From Sorangium cellulosum (GTDB lineage: Bacteria > Myxococcota_A > Polyangia > Polyangiales > Polyangiaceae), in contig DYPH01000021.1 of the NCBI GenBank assembly GCA_020720045.1, positions 1 through 57,341 on the forward strand: 57,341 bases of DNA. The letters are read 5' to 3'. The position numbers and the translations under genes were made by a program. Within the stretch, counting starts at the first letter, position 1, and each line of letters starts with the position of its first letter. The notes beneath the pieces are model-generated. The model was not told where the DNA came from. It did not search any database and saw only the letters and a program-made list of their open reading frames with translations. Of this stretch, positions 8,026 through 16,561 are shown one piece after another.

Positions 8026-8736
8026 GTGACGCGCGCCTCCGTTTTCCAGCGTCTTCGTCGGGCCGCTTGTGCCGCAAGCGCCCTTTATGGCTTCGGTTTC
8101 CCCACAACGGCGGCTGCCGACGCGCCGGTTCCCACGGCGAACGTATCGCCGGAGGCCGCCGAAAAGACCGAGGTCGGGGCGACGGCCCTGGGCAGTGCAC
8201 CGCTCGTGCCGCGGCAATCGCGCGGTTACACCCTGGGGGGCGTCGGGTTCGCGACTGAAGTCATCCTGAGTCCAGGCGCGCTGTGCCGACGCACCGGTGA
8301 GCCGTGCGTTTTCGGAAGCGGCGCCGGCATTTTTGCCACGGGCGGCTACCGGTTTCCGAGCGGCTGGTCGGTCGGCGGCACCTACGAAATGACCAAGCAC
8401 GAGTCGAACAAGATCTATCGGCTCGCGATGCTTCAGCAGCTTCAGTTCAACCTCCGCTACCTCGCCCCCTCCGGTCGCGCAGTGGCGCCCTGGGCGGGCT
8501 GCGGCGTGGCGGCGATAGGCTACGGCGAAAGCTGGGGGTTTGACACCGGCGGCGGCTCGGCATTTCTCGAAGGGGGCGCCGAGATCCAACTCTCGCGTTC
8601 GTCGTCGCTGCGGCTCGGTGCCGCCTACCGGGGGCTGGTGTTTGGCGGCTACGTCGACTCGGCCACGCAGAAGCGTCCGGCGGCTTTTGCACAGACCTTG
8701 GGCCTCATCGTCGCGCTCGAGTCCCACGACTTTTAG
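8026..8736 (+). CDS. Probable outer-membrane beta-barrel protein
   Basis: 236 residues from the GTG at 8026; the frame is open far upstream but there runs across other genes. The first ~31 residues are a Sec signal peptide (Arg-rich start, hydrophobic core, cleavage near TTAAA-DAP). The mature chain alternates polar and hydrophobic residues in Gly/Tyr-rich strands such as WSVGGTYEMTKH, LQFNLRYLAPSG and SSLRLGAAYRGLVFGGY, as in eight-strand outer-membrane barrels. Two Cys around the first strand could form a disulfide. Homologous proteins are often labelled 'outer membrane beta-barrel protein' with no known role. No operon partner is visible. Confidence 0.7.
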   Translation: MTRASVFQRLRRAACAASALYGFGFPTTAAADAPVPTANVSPEAAEKTEVGATALGSAPLVPRQSRGYTLGGVGFATEVILSPGALCRRTGEPCVFGSGAGIFATGGYRFPSGWSVGGTYEMTKHESNKIYRLAMLQQLQFNLRYLAPSGRAVAPWAGCGVAAIGYGESWGFDTGGGSAFLEGGAEIQLSRSSSLRLGAAYRGLVFGGYVDSATQKRPAAFAQTLGLIVALESHDF

Positions 8737-8873
8737 CTCGGGCGCTACGTATTCGGCCCCGCGGCTTCACGCTTGCGGCCCTTGTGCGCGGCACTCGACG
8801 CCAATCCGGCGGCTGGTCGCGCAGAATTCGGTCGGCGAGCTACCGACGGTTCTTGACGGAACAGAGGGGTGTA

Positions 8874-10097
8874 GTGTCCCATCCGCCGTCCGTGAATTGC
8901 AGCTCTTGCGGTAAGACCAATCCCGAAGGCCTCTTCTTTTGCCAGGAGTGCGGCAATCGCCTCGTCGCGCCTGCAGCACCCGCGGCCGCCGCGCCGCCGG
9001 CAGTTGCGGCGCCCGCTCCCCACGGGCCCTGCGCCACGTGCGGAGCCCAAAACCCTCCCAACTTTCGGTTTTGCCTCACCTGCGGAGGGGAGCTTACGGC
9101 CGCGGCCGCGCCTCCAGCGGCGGTGGTCGCACCGGTTGCGCCCCCGGCCGCCGCGCCAGTGCTCGCCACTCCCGGAACGGTGCGGCAAGAGGCAGTCGTC
9201 CCGCCGACCGCTCCCGCGGCGTTCGGCGCCGGGCGCGTCTGCCCCGGATGCACCAAGGAAGCGGACGACGCCTCGGTCTTCTGCCGGTTTTGCGGCACAA
9301 AGCTACCGCCGACCGCCCCGGCGTCCGTTCAAGCGGCCCCCGTGCCTGTCGCGGTGCCCGTTCCGGTTCCGGTTCCAGTGCCTGCCGCCCCCGCGCGCAC
9401 GCTCGTCGGGCGACTGATTGTCATCGCGAAGGACGGCAGCGAAGGGGTCAGCCACAGCGTTTACGAGCGCCTCGACATCGGGCGAAACGAAGGGGACATT
9501 CGGATCCCTGACGACCGGTTCCTTTCGCCGAAACACGCCCGGATCGAGCTCCGCGAAGGGCGGCCCTACCTGGTCGACACGAGCGAAGGGAACGGAATTT
9601 ACCTTCGTCTCCGCCGGTCGAGGACGGGGACAGAAGCGGGACCGGTGCCGCTTGCCGATCAAGACCTATTCTTGGTGGGGCAGCAGGTGTTAAGGTTCGA
9701 AGCCGTGTTGGGCACCGAAGACCTCACCCCCGCGCGTATCGGGCAGGACACGTTCCTGTTCGGGACGCCTGCGGCCCGTCGTTTCGGTCGTCTCGTGCAG
9801 CGTGGTGTCGAGGGAACTTCCCTCGATATTTACAATCTTCGCCGGAGCGAAACGGTTATCGGGCGTGAGTCCGGCGACATCGTTTTCACGGACGACCCCT
9901 TCCTTTCGCGGCGCCACGCGGCGGTGCGTATTGAAGAGGGGGGCGCCCGTGTGTCGCTCTGGGATCTCGGCTCGTCGAATGGCACGTTTTATCGCCTCCG
10001 CAACGACGTCGAGCTGCGCCACAAGGACCAGTTCCGCGTCGGGCAGCAATTGTTCCGACTGGAGCTCCAGCCCGCCTTTGGCGGGCTCAAGGAGTGA
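8874..10097 (+). CDS. Protein with three zinc ribbons and two FHA domains
   Basis: 407 residues from the GTG at 8874, preceded by GAGG. Three CxxC...CxxC ribbons lie at Cys9/12/23/26, Cys53/56/67/70 and Cys123/126/137/140, separated by Pro/Ala-rich linkers, the last a run of Pro-Val pairs. Two FHA domains follow: the first begins near residue 197 (DIGRNEGD, SPKHARIE) but has a changed SSNGT equivalent (SEGNGIY); the second begins near 325 (VIGRESGD, SRRHAAVR, SSNGTF) and is canonical. FHA domains bind phosphothreonine peptides. The gene lies 12 bases before a PP2C phosphatase, so the pair probably reads and erases kinase signals. The role of the ribbons (protein or nucleic-acid contact) is unknown. 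Confidence 0.92.
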   Translation: MSHPPSVNCSSCGKTNPEGLFFCQECGNRLVAPAAPAAAAPPAVAAPAPHGPCATCGAQNPPNFRFCLTCGGELTAAAAPPAAVVAPVAPPAAAPVLATPGTVRQEAVVPPTAPAAFGAGRVCPGCTKEADDASVFCRFCGTKLPPTAPASVQAAPVPVAVPVPVPVPVPAAPARTLVGRLIVIAKDGSEGVSHSVYERLDIGRNEGDIRIPDDRFLSPKHARIELREGRPYLVDTSEGNGIYLRLRRSRTGTEAGPVPLADQDLFLVGQQVLRFEAVLGTEDLTPARIGQDTFLFGTPAARRFGRLVQRGVEGTSLDIYNLRRSETVIGRESGDIVFTDDPFLSRRHAAVRIEEGGARVSLWDLGSSNGTFYRLRNDVELRHKDQFRVGQQLFRLELQPAFGGLKE

Positions 10098-10109
10098 GGA
10101 AAGCTTTCC

Positions 10110-11246
10110 GTGACCCAGCTTGAAGTGAATGCTCAGCCGCCCGGCGGCCCCTTGGAAGTTCGTCTATTTGCACGGACGGATGTCGGCCAGATCCGCGAAC
10201 ACAACGAGGACAACTTCCTCGTCGCAGATCTTTCGAACCGCAGCCGCGGCCTCTTGGAGGTCTCCCGAACCACGACCCTCGCCCAACAAGGCATGCTCTT
10301 CGCCGTCTGCGACGGAATGGGCGGTGCTGCTGCGGGCGAAGTAGCGAGCCAGATGGCGGTCGACATTCTCTTCGAGAAGATGTCGGAAAGTGCCTCCGTC
10401 GAACCGCCGCCTGATCGCAACGAGGTCGCACGGCGTCTCGTACGCTCCGTCGAGATCGCCGGGGCCCGGATTTTCCAAGAGGCGAAATCCGATCGCTCCC
10501 GCCGCGGCATGGGTACGACGGTCACCGCGGCTGCGTTGGTCGACAACCACCTATTCCTCGCCCAAGTCGGCGATTCCCGTGGTTATTTGCTTCGCGCTGG
10601 CAAACTGACGCAGGTCACGCGTGACCAATCGTTGGTGAACCAACTCATCGAGGCCGGCCAGCTCACCGAAGAAGAGGCCGAGACCTTCGAGCACAACAAC
10701 ATCATCCTGCAGGCGCTCGGCACCGCAGACACCGTCCAAGTCGACTTGACCTACGTCGAGCTTCGCCGCGGCGACTTGCTGATGATGTGCAGCGACGGCC
10801 TGTCGGGAATGATGCGCAACGACGACATTCGCGAGCTTCTCCTGTCCTCGACGGAGCCCGAGCAGATGTGCAAGGCGCTCATCGATCGTGCGAATCAAGC
10901 AGGTGGTCACGACAACATCACTGTTATTGTTGCCCATTTCGACGGAGAAGCGCTGCCAGGGACGACCGCAGAAGACGAGCTCAAGTACCGCAAGTACACG
11001 CTCCCGGCCGACCCGAACTCGAGCAATCGCGTGCACTCGATCGCGCCGCCCGCGAAAAGCGGCGGAAATGACGCGCCCGCCTCTTTAAAGGGGGCACCGA
11101 GCGCGCCGCCGGCGCCGATGCTGTACGACCCGGCCGACGACGCGATCGACCTGCCGGGGACCCACATCCCCGGGTGGCAAGTGGCGGCCCTGGTGCTCGG
11201 CGTTCTTCTTTTCCTTGCGGGCGCCGGCTGGGCGTTTCTCCGATAG
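10110..11246 (+). CDS. Membrane-anchored PP2C-family Ser/Thr phosphatase
   Basis: A metal-dependent PPM phosphatase that removes phosphate from Ser/Thr residues. Metal-binding motifs are complete: REHNEDNF (Glu33/Asp34), VCDGMGG (Asp68-Gly69), GMGTTV, VGDSRGYL, CSDGLSGM and GGHDNITV. The catalytic domain spans about residues 15-275. A Pro/Ala-rich linker follows and then one C-terminal membrane helix (about 355-376, VAALVLGVLLFLAGAGW), so the enzyme is tail-anchored with its active domain in the cytoplasm. The start is GTG with GAGGAAAG upstream, 12 bases after the FHA gene. Its natural opponents would be Hanks kinases such as the one at the left end of this window, but that pairing is only a guess. 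Confidence 0.93.
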   Translation: MTQLEVNAQPPGGPLEVRLFARTDVGQIREHNEDNFLVADLSNRSRGLLEVSRTTTLAQQGMLFAVCDGMGGAAAGEVASQMAVDILFEKMSESASVEPPPDRNEVARRLVRSVEIAGARIFQEAKSDRSRRGMGTTVTAAALVDNHLFLAQVGDSRGYLLRAGKLTQVTRDQSLVNQLIEAGQLTEEEAETFEHNNIILQALGTADTVQVDLTYVELRRGDLLMMCSDGLSGMMRNDDIRELLLSSTEPEQMCKALIDRANQAGGHDNITVIVAHFDGEALPGTTAEDELKYRKYTLPADPNSSNRVHSIAPPAKSGGNDAPASLKGAPSAPPAPMLYDPADDAIDLPGTHIPGWQVAALVLGVLLFLAGAGWAFLR

Positions 11247-11286
11247 TCGCTTTGCGCAGGGCCCAACCTCCCCTAGTGAACGCATC

Positions 11287-11571
11287 GTGAGTGGAAGCCG
11301 CAGAGAATTCGACCGGTTCGACCCGCAGGGCCTCTATGCGTCAACGGGGGACCTCGCCGACATGGTCGCGGCGCGGCGTTACCCCGTGTGCGACATCTGC
11401 GATGGGCCGCTTTCCGACGACGAAGAGGGCCCGTTGAACGGCAAAGGGTTCTTCCTTGAGGCGCGCGGCGACGAGCGGCGCGTGCACGAGGTTCCCCTTT
11501 GTCCAGCATGTGCAACGGGGATCGGAGTGGCCGTCCGCCGGGCCATCGAGCTGGAAGACGAAGAAGGCTGA
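11287..11571 (+). CDS. Small CxxC zinc-finger-like protein
   Basis: 94 residues from the GTG at 11287. Two CxxC pairs (CDIC and CPAC) about 37 residues apart could bind one zinc ion. Between them is a mostly acidic stretch, and the C-terminus is acidic. It follows the PP2C gene after 40 bases on the same strand and ends 5 bases before the stop of the convergent zinc-ribbon gene. No family is recognised. It may be a small adaptor in the phospho-signalling cluster. Confidence 0.65.
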   Translation: MSGSRREFDRFDPQGLYASTGDLADMVAARRYPVCDICDGPLSDDEEGPLNGKGFFLEARGDERRVHEVPLCPACATGIGVAVRRAIELEDEEG

Positions 11572-11576
11572 GTGAC

Positions 11577-12320
11577 CTAGCGAAACAGCGTCCAGTGGAG
11601 CAGGTCTAAGAGGTCGCGGCTCAGGCTGCGTCCTCCGGCGATTCCCCACTCGTTGGCGTCCCAGCCGTGGGCGTGGTTTCCACGAGCGACGTACGCTTCG
11701 CTGGCGCCCACCTGTTTCCGAATTTCGGCGCGGCGAGTGACCTCTTCGATCTGACGGCGAAGCTTTGCCTCCTCATAGGCGGGCGATGCGACGAACGTCA
11801 GGGCGTCGTGAAGCTCACCGCGATCGAACCACGTTCCGTGCTCGCGACACACGTCGATCAGCACGCCCGAGCGGTGGCCAAAGTTGACGCGATTCATCCT
11901 AGCGCCACAGACCGGGCACGGGAGGTACATCGCTTCGACCTCCGCGTGGTCTCCACCGGCCGGCTCTTCGTCAGGGACGATGCCAATCTTTGCACTTTGC
12001 ACATATTCGTCGAGCTGGCGGTGATCGAGGAACACGCCCCCACACGAGTGACACTCGCAGGTCCCGCCCGTGACGTAACGCCCTGTTTTGGCAGGGGGTC
12101 CAAAGGCAACAAGACGCCCGTGGCAGCGCGGACAGGGCATCCCGAAGCCGTCGAGCAATGGGGCTTCGGCGACTGCCGCGCGCACGGCAGCGCTTCGATA
12201 GGGTCCCGCTTCCGGCACACCGATCGGTACCGGCTCCACGTAGCTCGCGCCGCACGCGCAGCGGATGGTGGCGCCAGGAAAGGCGGGCGCCAGCACGGCG
12301 CCGCAGCGAGCACAATTCAT
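11577..12320 (-). CDS. Protein with TFIIB-type zinc ribbons
   Basis: 247 residues from the ATG at 12320. Three Cys-rich units are visible: an N-terminal one (MNCARCG ... CACG), and two of the zf-TFIIB form with CPxC then a distant Cys-x2-Cys-Gly-Gly or Cys-x2-His followed by an aromatic, Asp and Glu/Gln-Leu (CPRCHGRL ... CHSCGGVFLDHRQLDEY; CPVCGARM ... CREHGTWFDRGEL). The C-terminal ~70 residues form a charged helix. Proteins of this type are common in bacteria and have no defined job; metal binding is the only safe inference. It is convergent with the small CxxC gene and divergent from rpsO. Confidence 0.82.
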   Translation of the reverse strand: MNCARCGAVLAPAFPGATIRCACGASYVEPVPIGVPEAGPYRSAAVRAAVAEAPLLDGFGMPCPRCHGRLVAFGPPAKTGRYVTGGTCECHSCGGVFLDHRQLDEYVQSAKIGIVPDEEPAGGDHAEVEAMYLPCPVCGARMNRVNFGHRSGVLIDVCREHGTWFDRGELHDALTFVASPAYEEAKLRRQIEEVTRRAEIRKQVGASEAYVARGNHAHGWDANEWGIAGGRSLSRDLLDLLHWTLFR

Positions 12321-12402
12321 GGCGACGGAGTGTACACCGCCGGAAGGCCATCGCGAAACGACCAACGGCACCAACAAACGGCCCTCGCCGGACCGAGAAC
12401 GA

Positions 12403-12430
12403 TTGACGCCCGAAGGATTTCGCGTAAGTT
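12403..12430 (+). promoter_or_regulatory. Probable rpsO promoter
   Basis: TTGACG (12403-12408) and TAAGTT (12425-12430) are separated by 16 bases, a good sigma-70 arrangement. Transcription would start near 12437, leaving a leader of about 120 bases before rpsO. S15 represses its own mRNA through leader structure in several bacteria, so this leader could be a regulatory target. Confidence 0.5.
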
Positions 12431-12559
12431 GCGCGCGCTTCGTTCCGAGTTGTTGGCCGCTACGGTCGACGGTGCATTCGGCACGCTTGGTCCAGCGAGG
12501 CACTTTCGAGGTCCCGACGCGGATGCGTCTGCACGGGGCCCTTCACAGAAGCAGAATCC

Positions 12560-12829
12560 ATGGCACTCACGATCGAGAGCAAGACGGAACTCGTTGAAAA
12601 GTTCCGCACCCACGAGAGCGACACCGGCTCTCCGGAAGTCCAGATCGCGCTCCTCACGGCGCGTATCACCTACCTCACCGAGCACTTCAAGACCCACGCG
12701 AAGGATCACCACTCGCGCCGCGGGCTCCTGAAGCTCGTCTCGAAGCGCCGTGGTCTCCTCAGCTACCTCAAGAAGGTCAGCCTCGATCGCTACCGCAAGG
12801 TCGTCGCGGCGCTCAACCTCCGCAAGTAA
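12560..12829 (+). CDS. rpsO: 30S ribosomal protein S15
   Basis: 89 residues, the normal S15 length. The conserved family features are all present: [18 protein letters not shown] near residue 19, the 16S rRNA-contacting [11 protein letters not shown] block (residues 44-54), and [15 protein letters not shown]15 binds 16S rRNA early in assembly of the small-subunit platform. The gene stands directly upstream of pnp, the widespread bacterial order, but here a hairpin and about 330 bases separate them. Confidence 0.98.
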   Translation: MALTIESKTELVEKFRTHESDTGSPEVQIALLTARITYLTEHFKTHAKDHHSRRGLLKLVSKRRGLLSYLKKVSLDRYRKVVAALNLRK

Positions 12830-12836
12830 GTGCCTA

Positions 12837-12868
12837 GCGGGACGGTGCAAGCCGTCCCGCTTCGCTTT
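12837..12868 (+). terminator. Hairpin terminator after rpsO
   Basis: A perfect stem of GCGGGACGG and CCGTCCCGC with a 6-base loop is followed by TTCGCTTTGTGG, with a T7 run some bases later. It starts 7 bases after the rpsO stop and may be a terminator or an attenuator limiting read-through to pnp. Confidence 0.7.
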
Positions 12869-13158
12869 GTGGTTCGTTTTTTTCTCTAAAACACCGCATG
12901 GTGCGTGTGTTTTCGCTCGGGACCTTTTGCTCTTCGATTTCGGTGCGGCGCCCTCCACTTGCCCGGGCCCGCCGTCTCTCGCGACGCCGCTTCCAGCAAA
13001 TTCGCTGGCGGTCGCGAACGGACGGGCCCCGCTTCGAAACCGAGGAACAAGGACCGAGCCCTCCCCGTCCACCCGCTCTGCGGAGCCGGTAAGCGGAATC
13101 CCACGTGTGCATCGTGCAGCCGATCGCTGCGCCGTGCATCTTCTGGAGTTTCATCGAA
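12869..13158 (+). other. pnp upstream region / leader
   Basis: About 290 bases without a supported gene. It begins with a T7 run belonging to the rpsO hairpin. A small hairpin (CCAGC-N6-GCTGG) lies near 12990-13005. GGAG at 13145-13148 serves as ribosome-binding site for pnp. No clear promoter boxes are seen. The pnp leader is an autoregulatory RNase III/PNPase target in enterobacteria; whether this one is cannot be read from sequence. Confidence 0.45.
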
Positions 13159-15426
13159 ATGTCCTTCGTTCGCGAATCGATTCTCATCAACGGCAAGCCA
13201 CTCACCCTTGAGACCGGCCGCCTCGCCAAGCAGGCCCACGGGTCGATCTTGATCACCTACGGCGAGAGCGTCGTCCTCGTGACCGCCGTCTCCGGCGAGG
13301 AGCGTCCCGGTCTCGACTTCTTCCCGCTAACCTGCGAATACTTTGAAAAAACGTTCGCTGCCGGCAAGATTCCGGGCGGCTTTTTCAAGCGTGAAGGGCG
13401 CCAGCGCGACGAAGAAATTCTCACGTCGCGCCTGATCGATCGCCCCTGCCGGCCGCTCTTTCCCGAAGGCTTCAAGAAGGACACGCAGATCATCGCGACG
13501 GTCCTCTCTTCGGACAAAGAAAACCCGACCGACGTCCTCGCCCTTTGCGGCGCCAGCGCGGCCCTCCACATCTCGGACATCCCCTGGGACGGCCCGCTCG
13601 CCGGCGTCCGCGTCTCCCGCGTCGACGGCCAGTTCATCGCCTTCCCGACGTTCGCCCAGCAGGAGAAGTCGGACCTCGACATGGTCGTCGCCTGCTCGAA
13701 GGACGCGATCGTCATGGTCGAAGGCGGCGCCGCCGAAGCCAGCGAAAAAGAAGTCATTGATGCCCTCTACTTCGCGCACAAGGCGGCTCAGCCGGTCATC
13801 GAATTGATCGAAGCGCTCCGCGGCGCGGTCGGCAAGACCAAGCGTGAGTTCGTCGCGCCGAAGCTCGACGCAGCGATCGCGAAGAAGATCGCGAAGCTCT
13901 GCGACAAGGGGATCCTCGAAGCGTCCCTCATCAAGGAAAAAGCGAAGCGTTACGCGGCCTATAAGACCGCCAAAGACGAAATGGTCGCCAAGCTTCATTC
14001 GGACTTGGGCGAAAAGTTCGCCGAGAGCGAGAAGCTCATCAAGAACGAATTCGACGAACGTAAATACCACGTCGTTCGCGAATACGTGATGGCGAAGAAC
14101 AAGCGCATCGACGGCCGTAACCCGGCAGACATTCGCGCCATCATGACGGAAGCGGGCCTTCTCCCCCGCGTACACGGGTCGGCCCTCTTTCAGCGCGGCG
14201 AAACCCAGGCGATCGTCACGGCGACGCTCGGCACCTCCGCCGACGAGCAGAAGATCGACGGTCTCAACGGCGAGAAGTGGAAGCGCTTCCTCCTCCATTA
14301 CAACTTCCCCCCCTTCTCGACCGGCGAAACCAAGCCGATGCGCGGCCCCGGCCGTCGCGAAGTCGGTCACGGAGCGCTCGCCGAGCGCGCCCTCGCCCGA
14401 ATGATCCCCGGGAAAGAGTCGTTCCCGTACACGGTCCGCGTCGTCTCCGAGACGCTTGAGTCGAACGGTTCGTCGTCGATGGCGGCCGTCTGCGGCGGCA
14501 CGATGGCGCTCATGGACGCCGGCGTCCCGGTGAAGTCGCCGGTCGCCGGCATCGCGATGGGGCTCATCTCCGACGGCAAGCGCTTCGCGATCCTCAGCGA
14601 CATCCTTGGTGACGAAGATCACCTCGGCGACATGGACTTCAAGGTCTGTGGCACCGAAAAGGGCATCACCGCGATTCAAATGGACATCAAGATCGCCGGT
14701 CTTTCCCGCGATATCTTGACGCGCGCCCTCGATCAAGCGAAGGACGGCCGTATCCACATCCTCGGAAAGATGATGGAAACGCTCTCCACGGCGCGCACGG
14801 AGCTCTCGAAGCACGCGCCGCGCATCACCACCGTAAAGGTGAAGCCGGATCAGATCCGCCTGATCATCGGCCCCGGCGGAAAGACGATCAAGGGCATCGT
14901 CGATCAGACCGGTGTCGCGATTGATGTGGAAGACGACGGAACGGTAAACATCGCATCGAGCGACAGCGACGCCGTGAAGCGGGCCCTCGACATCATCAAG
15001 GGGCTCACGGCGGAGCCGGAAGTCGGCGCGATCTACAAGGGCACCGTCACCCGCATCACCGACTTCGGCGCCTTCGTTGAAGTTCTCCCCGGCACCGACG
15101 GCCTCCTCCACGTCTCCGAGATGGCCCACACCCGCGTCGAGCGCGTGTCGGACATCCTGAAGGAAGGGGAAACGATCGAGGTCAAGGTCCTCGAAGTCGG
15201 CCGCGACGGCAAAATCCGCCTCACGCGACGCGAACTGCTCCCCCTCCCCGAGGGCGAGGAAGGCGAACGCGCCGCCGAGCGCATGAAGGCCTCCCGCGAC
15301 GGCGGCGGTGGCCGTGAAGGTGGCGGTGGCCGTGAAGGCGGCCGCGACGACCGCCCCCGCCGCGATGGACCGCGAAGCGGCCCGCCGAGCCGTGATCGCG
15401 GACCGCGCGGCCCGCGCCGCGACTGA
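13159..15426 (+). CDS. pnp: Polyribonucleotide nucleotidyltransferase (PNPase)
   Basis: 755 residues. A 3'-5' exoribonuclease that uses phosphate to release nucleoside diphosphates, acting in mRNA decay. Two RNase PH-like cores are visible (FFPLTCEYFEKTFAAGKIPGG and DRPCRPLFPEGF in the first; GSALFQRGETQAIVTATLG and ETKPMRGPGRREVGHGALAERAL in the second, catalytic one). A KH domain carries IIGPGGKTIKGI near residue 570, and an S1 domain starts near 622 (GTVTRITDFGAFVEVLPG). The last ~45 residues are an added RGG-like tail of Gly/Arg/Asp/Pro repeats, probably binding RNA. The start ATG at 13159 has GGAG ten bases upstream; the open frame extends 18 codons further without support. Confidence 0.98.
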   Translation: MSFVRESILINGKPLTLETGRLAKQAHGSILITYGESVVLVTAVSGEERPGLDFFPLTCEYFEKTFAAGKIPGGFFKREGRQRDEEILTSRLIDRPCRPLFPEGFKKDTQIIATVLSSDKENPTDVLALCGASAALHISDIPWDGPLAGVRVSRVDGQFIAFPTFAQQEKSDLDMVVACSKDAIVMVEGGAAEASEKEVIDALYFAHKAAQPVIELIEALRGAVGKTKREFVAPKLDAAIAKKIAKLCDKGILEASLIKEKAKRYAAYKTAKDEMVAKLHSDLGEKFAESEKLIKNEFDERKYHVVREYVMAKNKRIDGRNPADIRAIMTEAGLLPRVHGSALFQRGETQAIVTATLGTSADEQKIDGLNGEKWKRFLLHYNFPPFSTGETKPMRGPGRREVGHGALAERALARMIPGKESFPYTVRVVSETLESNGSSSMAAVCGGTMALMDAGVPVKSPVAGIAMGLISDGKRFAILSDILGDEDHLGDMDFKVCGTEKGITAIQMDIKIAGLSRDILTRALDQAKDGRIHILGKMMETLSTARTELSKHAPRITTVKVKPDQIRLIIGPGGKTIKGIVDQTGVAIDVEDDGTVNIASSDSDAVKRALDIIKGLTAEPEVGAIYKGTVTRITDFGAFVEVLPGTDGLLHVSEMAHTRVERVSDILKEGETIEVKVLEVGRDGKIRLTRRELLPLPEGEEGERAAERMKASRDGGGGREGGGGREGGRDDRPRRDGPRSGPPSRDRGPRGPRRD

Positions 15427-15463
15427 GACGGGCAACCGTCCGAAGTCTTCGAAGATCCTCACG

Positions 15464-15502
15464 AAAGACGCCGTTCGCAGCTTGCGGACGGCGTCTTTTC
15501 GT
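15464..15502. terminator. Bidirectional terminator between pnp and the sigma-like gene
   Basis: A long hairpin AAAGACGCCGTTCGCA-GCT-TGCGGACGGCGTCTTTT with only G-T irregularities, flanked by A and T runs, sits in the gap between the convergent stops and serves both strands. Confidence 0.85.
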
Positions 15503-15511
15503 TGAGCGGAC

Positions 15512-16420
15512 TTAAAGGCTTGAGCCGCCCTTCTTGGGCCCCTCAAACTTCTTCGGGTCGGGCGCTGGCGTGAGGCGCGGCGCTTCCGTCGAAATCGGCT
15601 TTGACTTCGGTACCGTCGCCGTAGGAACCGGCGTTGTCGGCACAGCGCTGGGGAGCGTGGCACCACTTGCCGACGGAACGATCGGCGGCGCGAGGCGTTC
15701 CTGGGCACGCTTCCGTGCATTCTGCACCGGCTGCGTCCCGTCCCCACTCGGGTCGAGCGCGCGGGCGCGATCGAGCGTCTCGATGCACCTCGTTGGATCG
15801 CCAGTCTCGCAGAGGCCAAACGCCCCATTCCGAAGGCGCTCCGCTTCGACGACCGGCGAGTCGGGCGTCACCGACACCGGGGTCTTCCGTGAAGCAACCA
15901 TGTAAATCCCTGCGACAATTCCGAGGGCGGCAAGCAAGCCGAGCTCCGCACGCCAGTGCTCACGGAAGTGCTTCCGTAAGCGCGACACGCGTTGGCGCAC
16001 GCGGGGCGCCGGTAGGTTTTCTGCCTCGGCGATCGCCTCGAGCTTCTCCCCCTCCCCTTCGCGAAGCAACCATTCCAAGGTCTTGGCCTGGTCGACGCCG
16101 GGCGGGAGTCGTTCCATCGCCCAACGCAGGAGATCGGCCTCCCCGGCGATCGGGCCTACCGCCGCAGCATCGCCCGCGTCCCCGGGCTCGTCCGTGAGCA
16201 CTTCGCGCCGGGTGCGCCGGTGGTGGTCAACCGCTTTATTGCGTAAAATCCCGTAGATCCACTTTCGCAGCTCCTCAGGTTCTTCCGGGCGCGTCTTGGC
16301 GGCGAGCGCCTCCAGGAGGACTTGCTGGACGAGATCCTCGGCGTCGGCGTCATGGACGCGTCGACGCGCCAGCGCAAGGAGCGCCTGCCGGAACGGGGCG
16401 TTGATCACAGGTTCGGACAT
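15512..16420 (-). CDS. ECF-type sigma factor fused to a membrane segment
   Basis: 302 residues from the ATG at 16420. Residues 1-75 match sigma region 2 (DADAEDLVQQVLLEAL, then LRKWIYGILRNKAVDHHRR). Residues 115-158 look like region 4 (EKLEAIAEAENLPAPRVRQR, then VSRLRKHFREHW). Immediately after comes one membrane helix at about 160-177 (LGLLAALGIVAGIYMVAS). The last ~125 residues are a short helical repeat with two Cys (GLCETGDPTRCIETL) and a Pro/Thr-rich tail, predicted periplasmic. Normally the membrane part is a separate anti-sigma factor; here sigma and membrane tether are one chain and no anti-sigma gene is adjacent. It may be released by proteolysis or may no longer be a sigma factor. 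Confidence 0.83.
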   Translation of the reverse strand: MSEPVINAPFRQALLALARRRVHDADAEDLVQQVLLEALAAKTRPEEPEELRKWIYGILRNKAVDHHRRTRREVLTDEPGDAGDAAAVGPIAGEADLLRWAMERLPPGVDQAKTLEWLLREGEGEKLEAIAEAENLPAPRVRQRVSRLRKHFREHWRAELGLLAALGIVAGIYMVASRKTPVSVTPDSPVVEAERLRNGAFGLCETGDPTRCIETLDRARALDPSGDGTQPVQNARKRAQERLAPPIVPSASGATLPSAVPTTPVPTATVPKSKPISTEAPRLTPAPDPKKFEGPKKGGSSL

Positions 16421-16495
16421 GGTGGCTCTTCCAACGGCGGGACGCCCCCTATCGCAGACGCCCGCGAAAGTGTGACGATGCCCCAAGCACGACCG

Positions 16496-16540
16496 GGCAA
16501 AACAAGAAACCCGCGTCAGCACGCTTGCTGAACGCGGGTC
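16496..16540 (-). terminator. Terminator of the peptidoglycan-binding gene
   Basis: The stem ACCCGCGT-AGCA / TGCT-ACGCGGGT (16509-16539) is followed on the minus strand by TTTCTTGTTTTG, just after the stop of the small gene at 16562. Confidence 0.75.
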
Positions 16541-16561
16541 TCGGGGCGATAGCGTCGAAAA

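Noticed and set aside
13327..15828. 833-codon open frame on the minus strand opposite pnp
   Set aside because: It is a shadow of high-GC codon bias in pnp; the product is Arg/Asp-rich with no family pattern, and it also runs across the sigma-like gene's end and the terminator.
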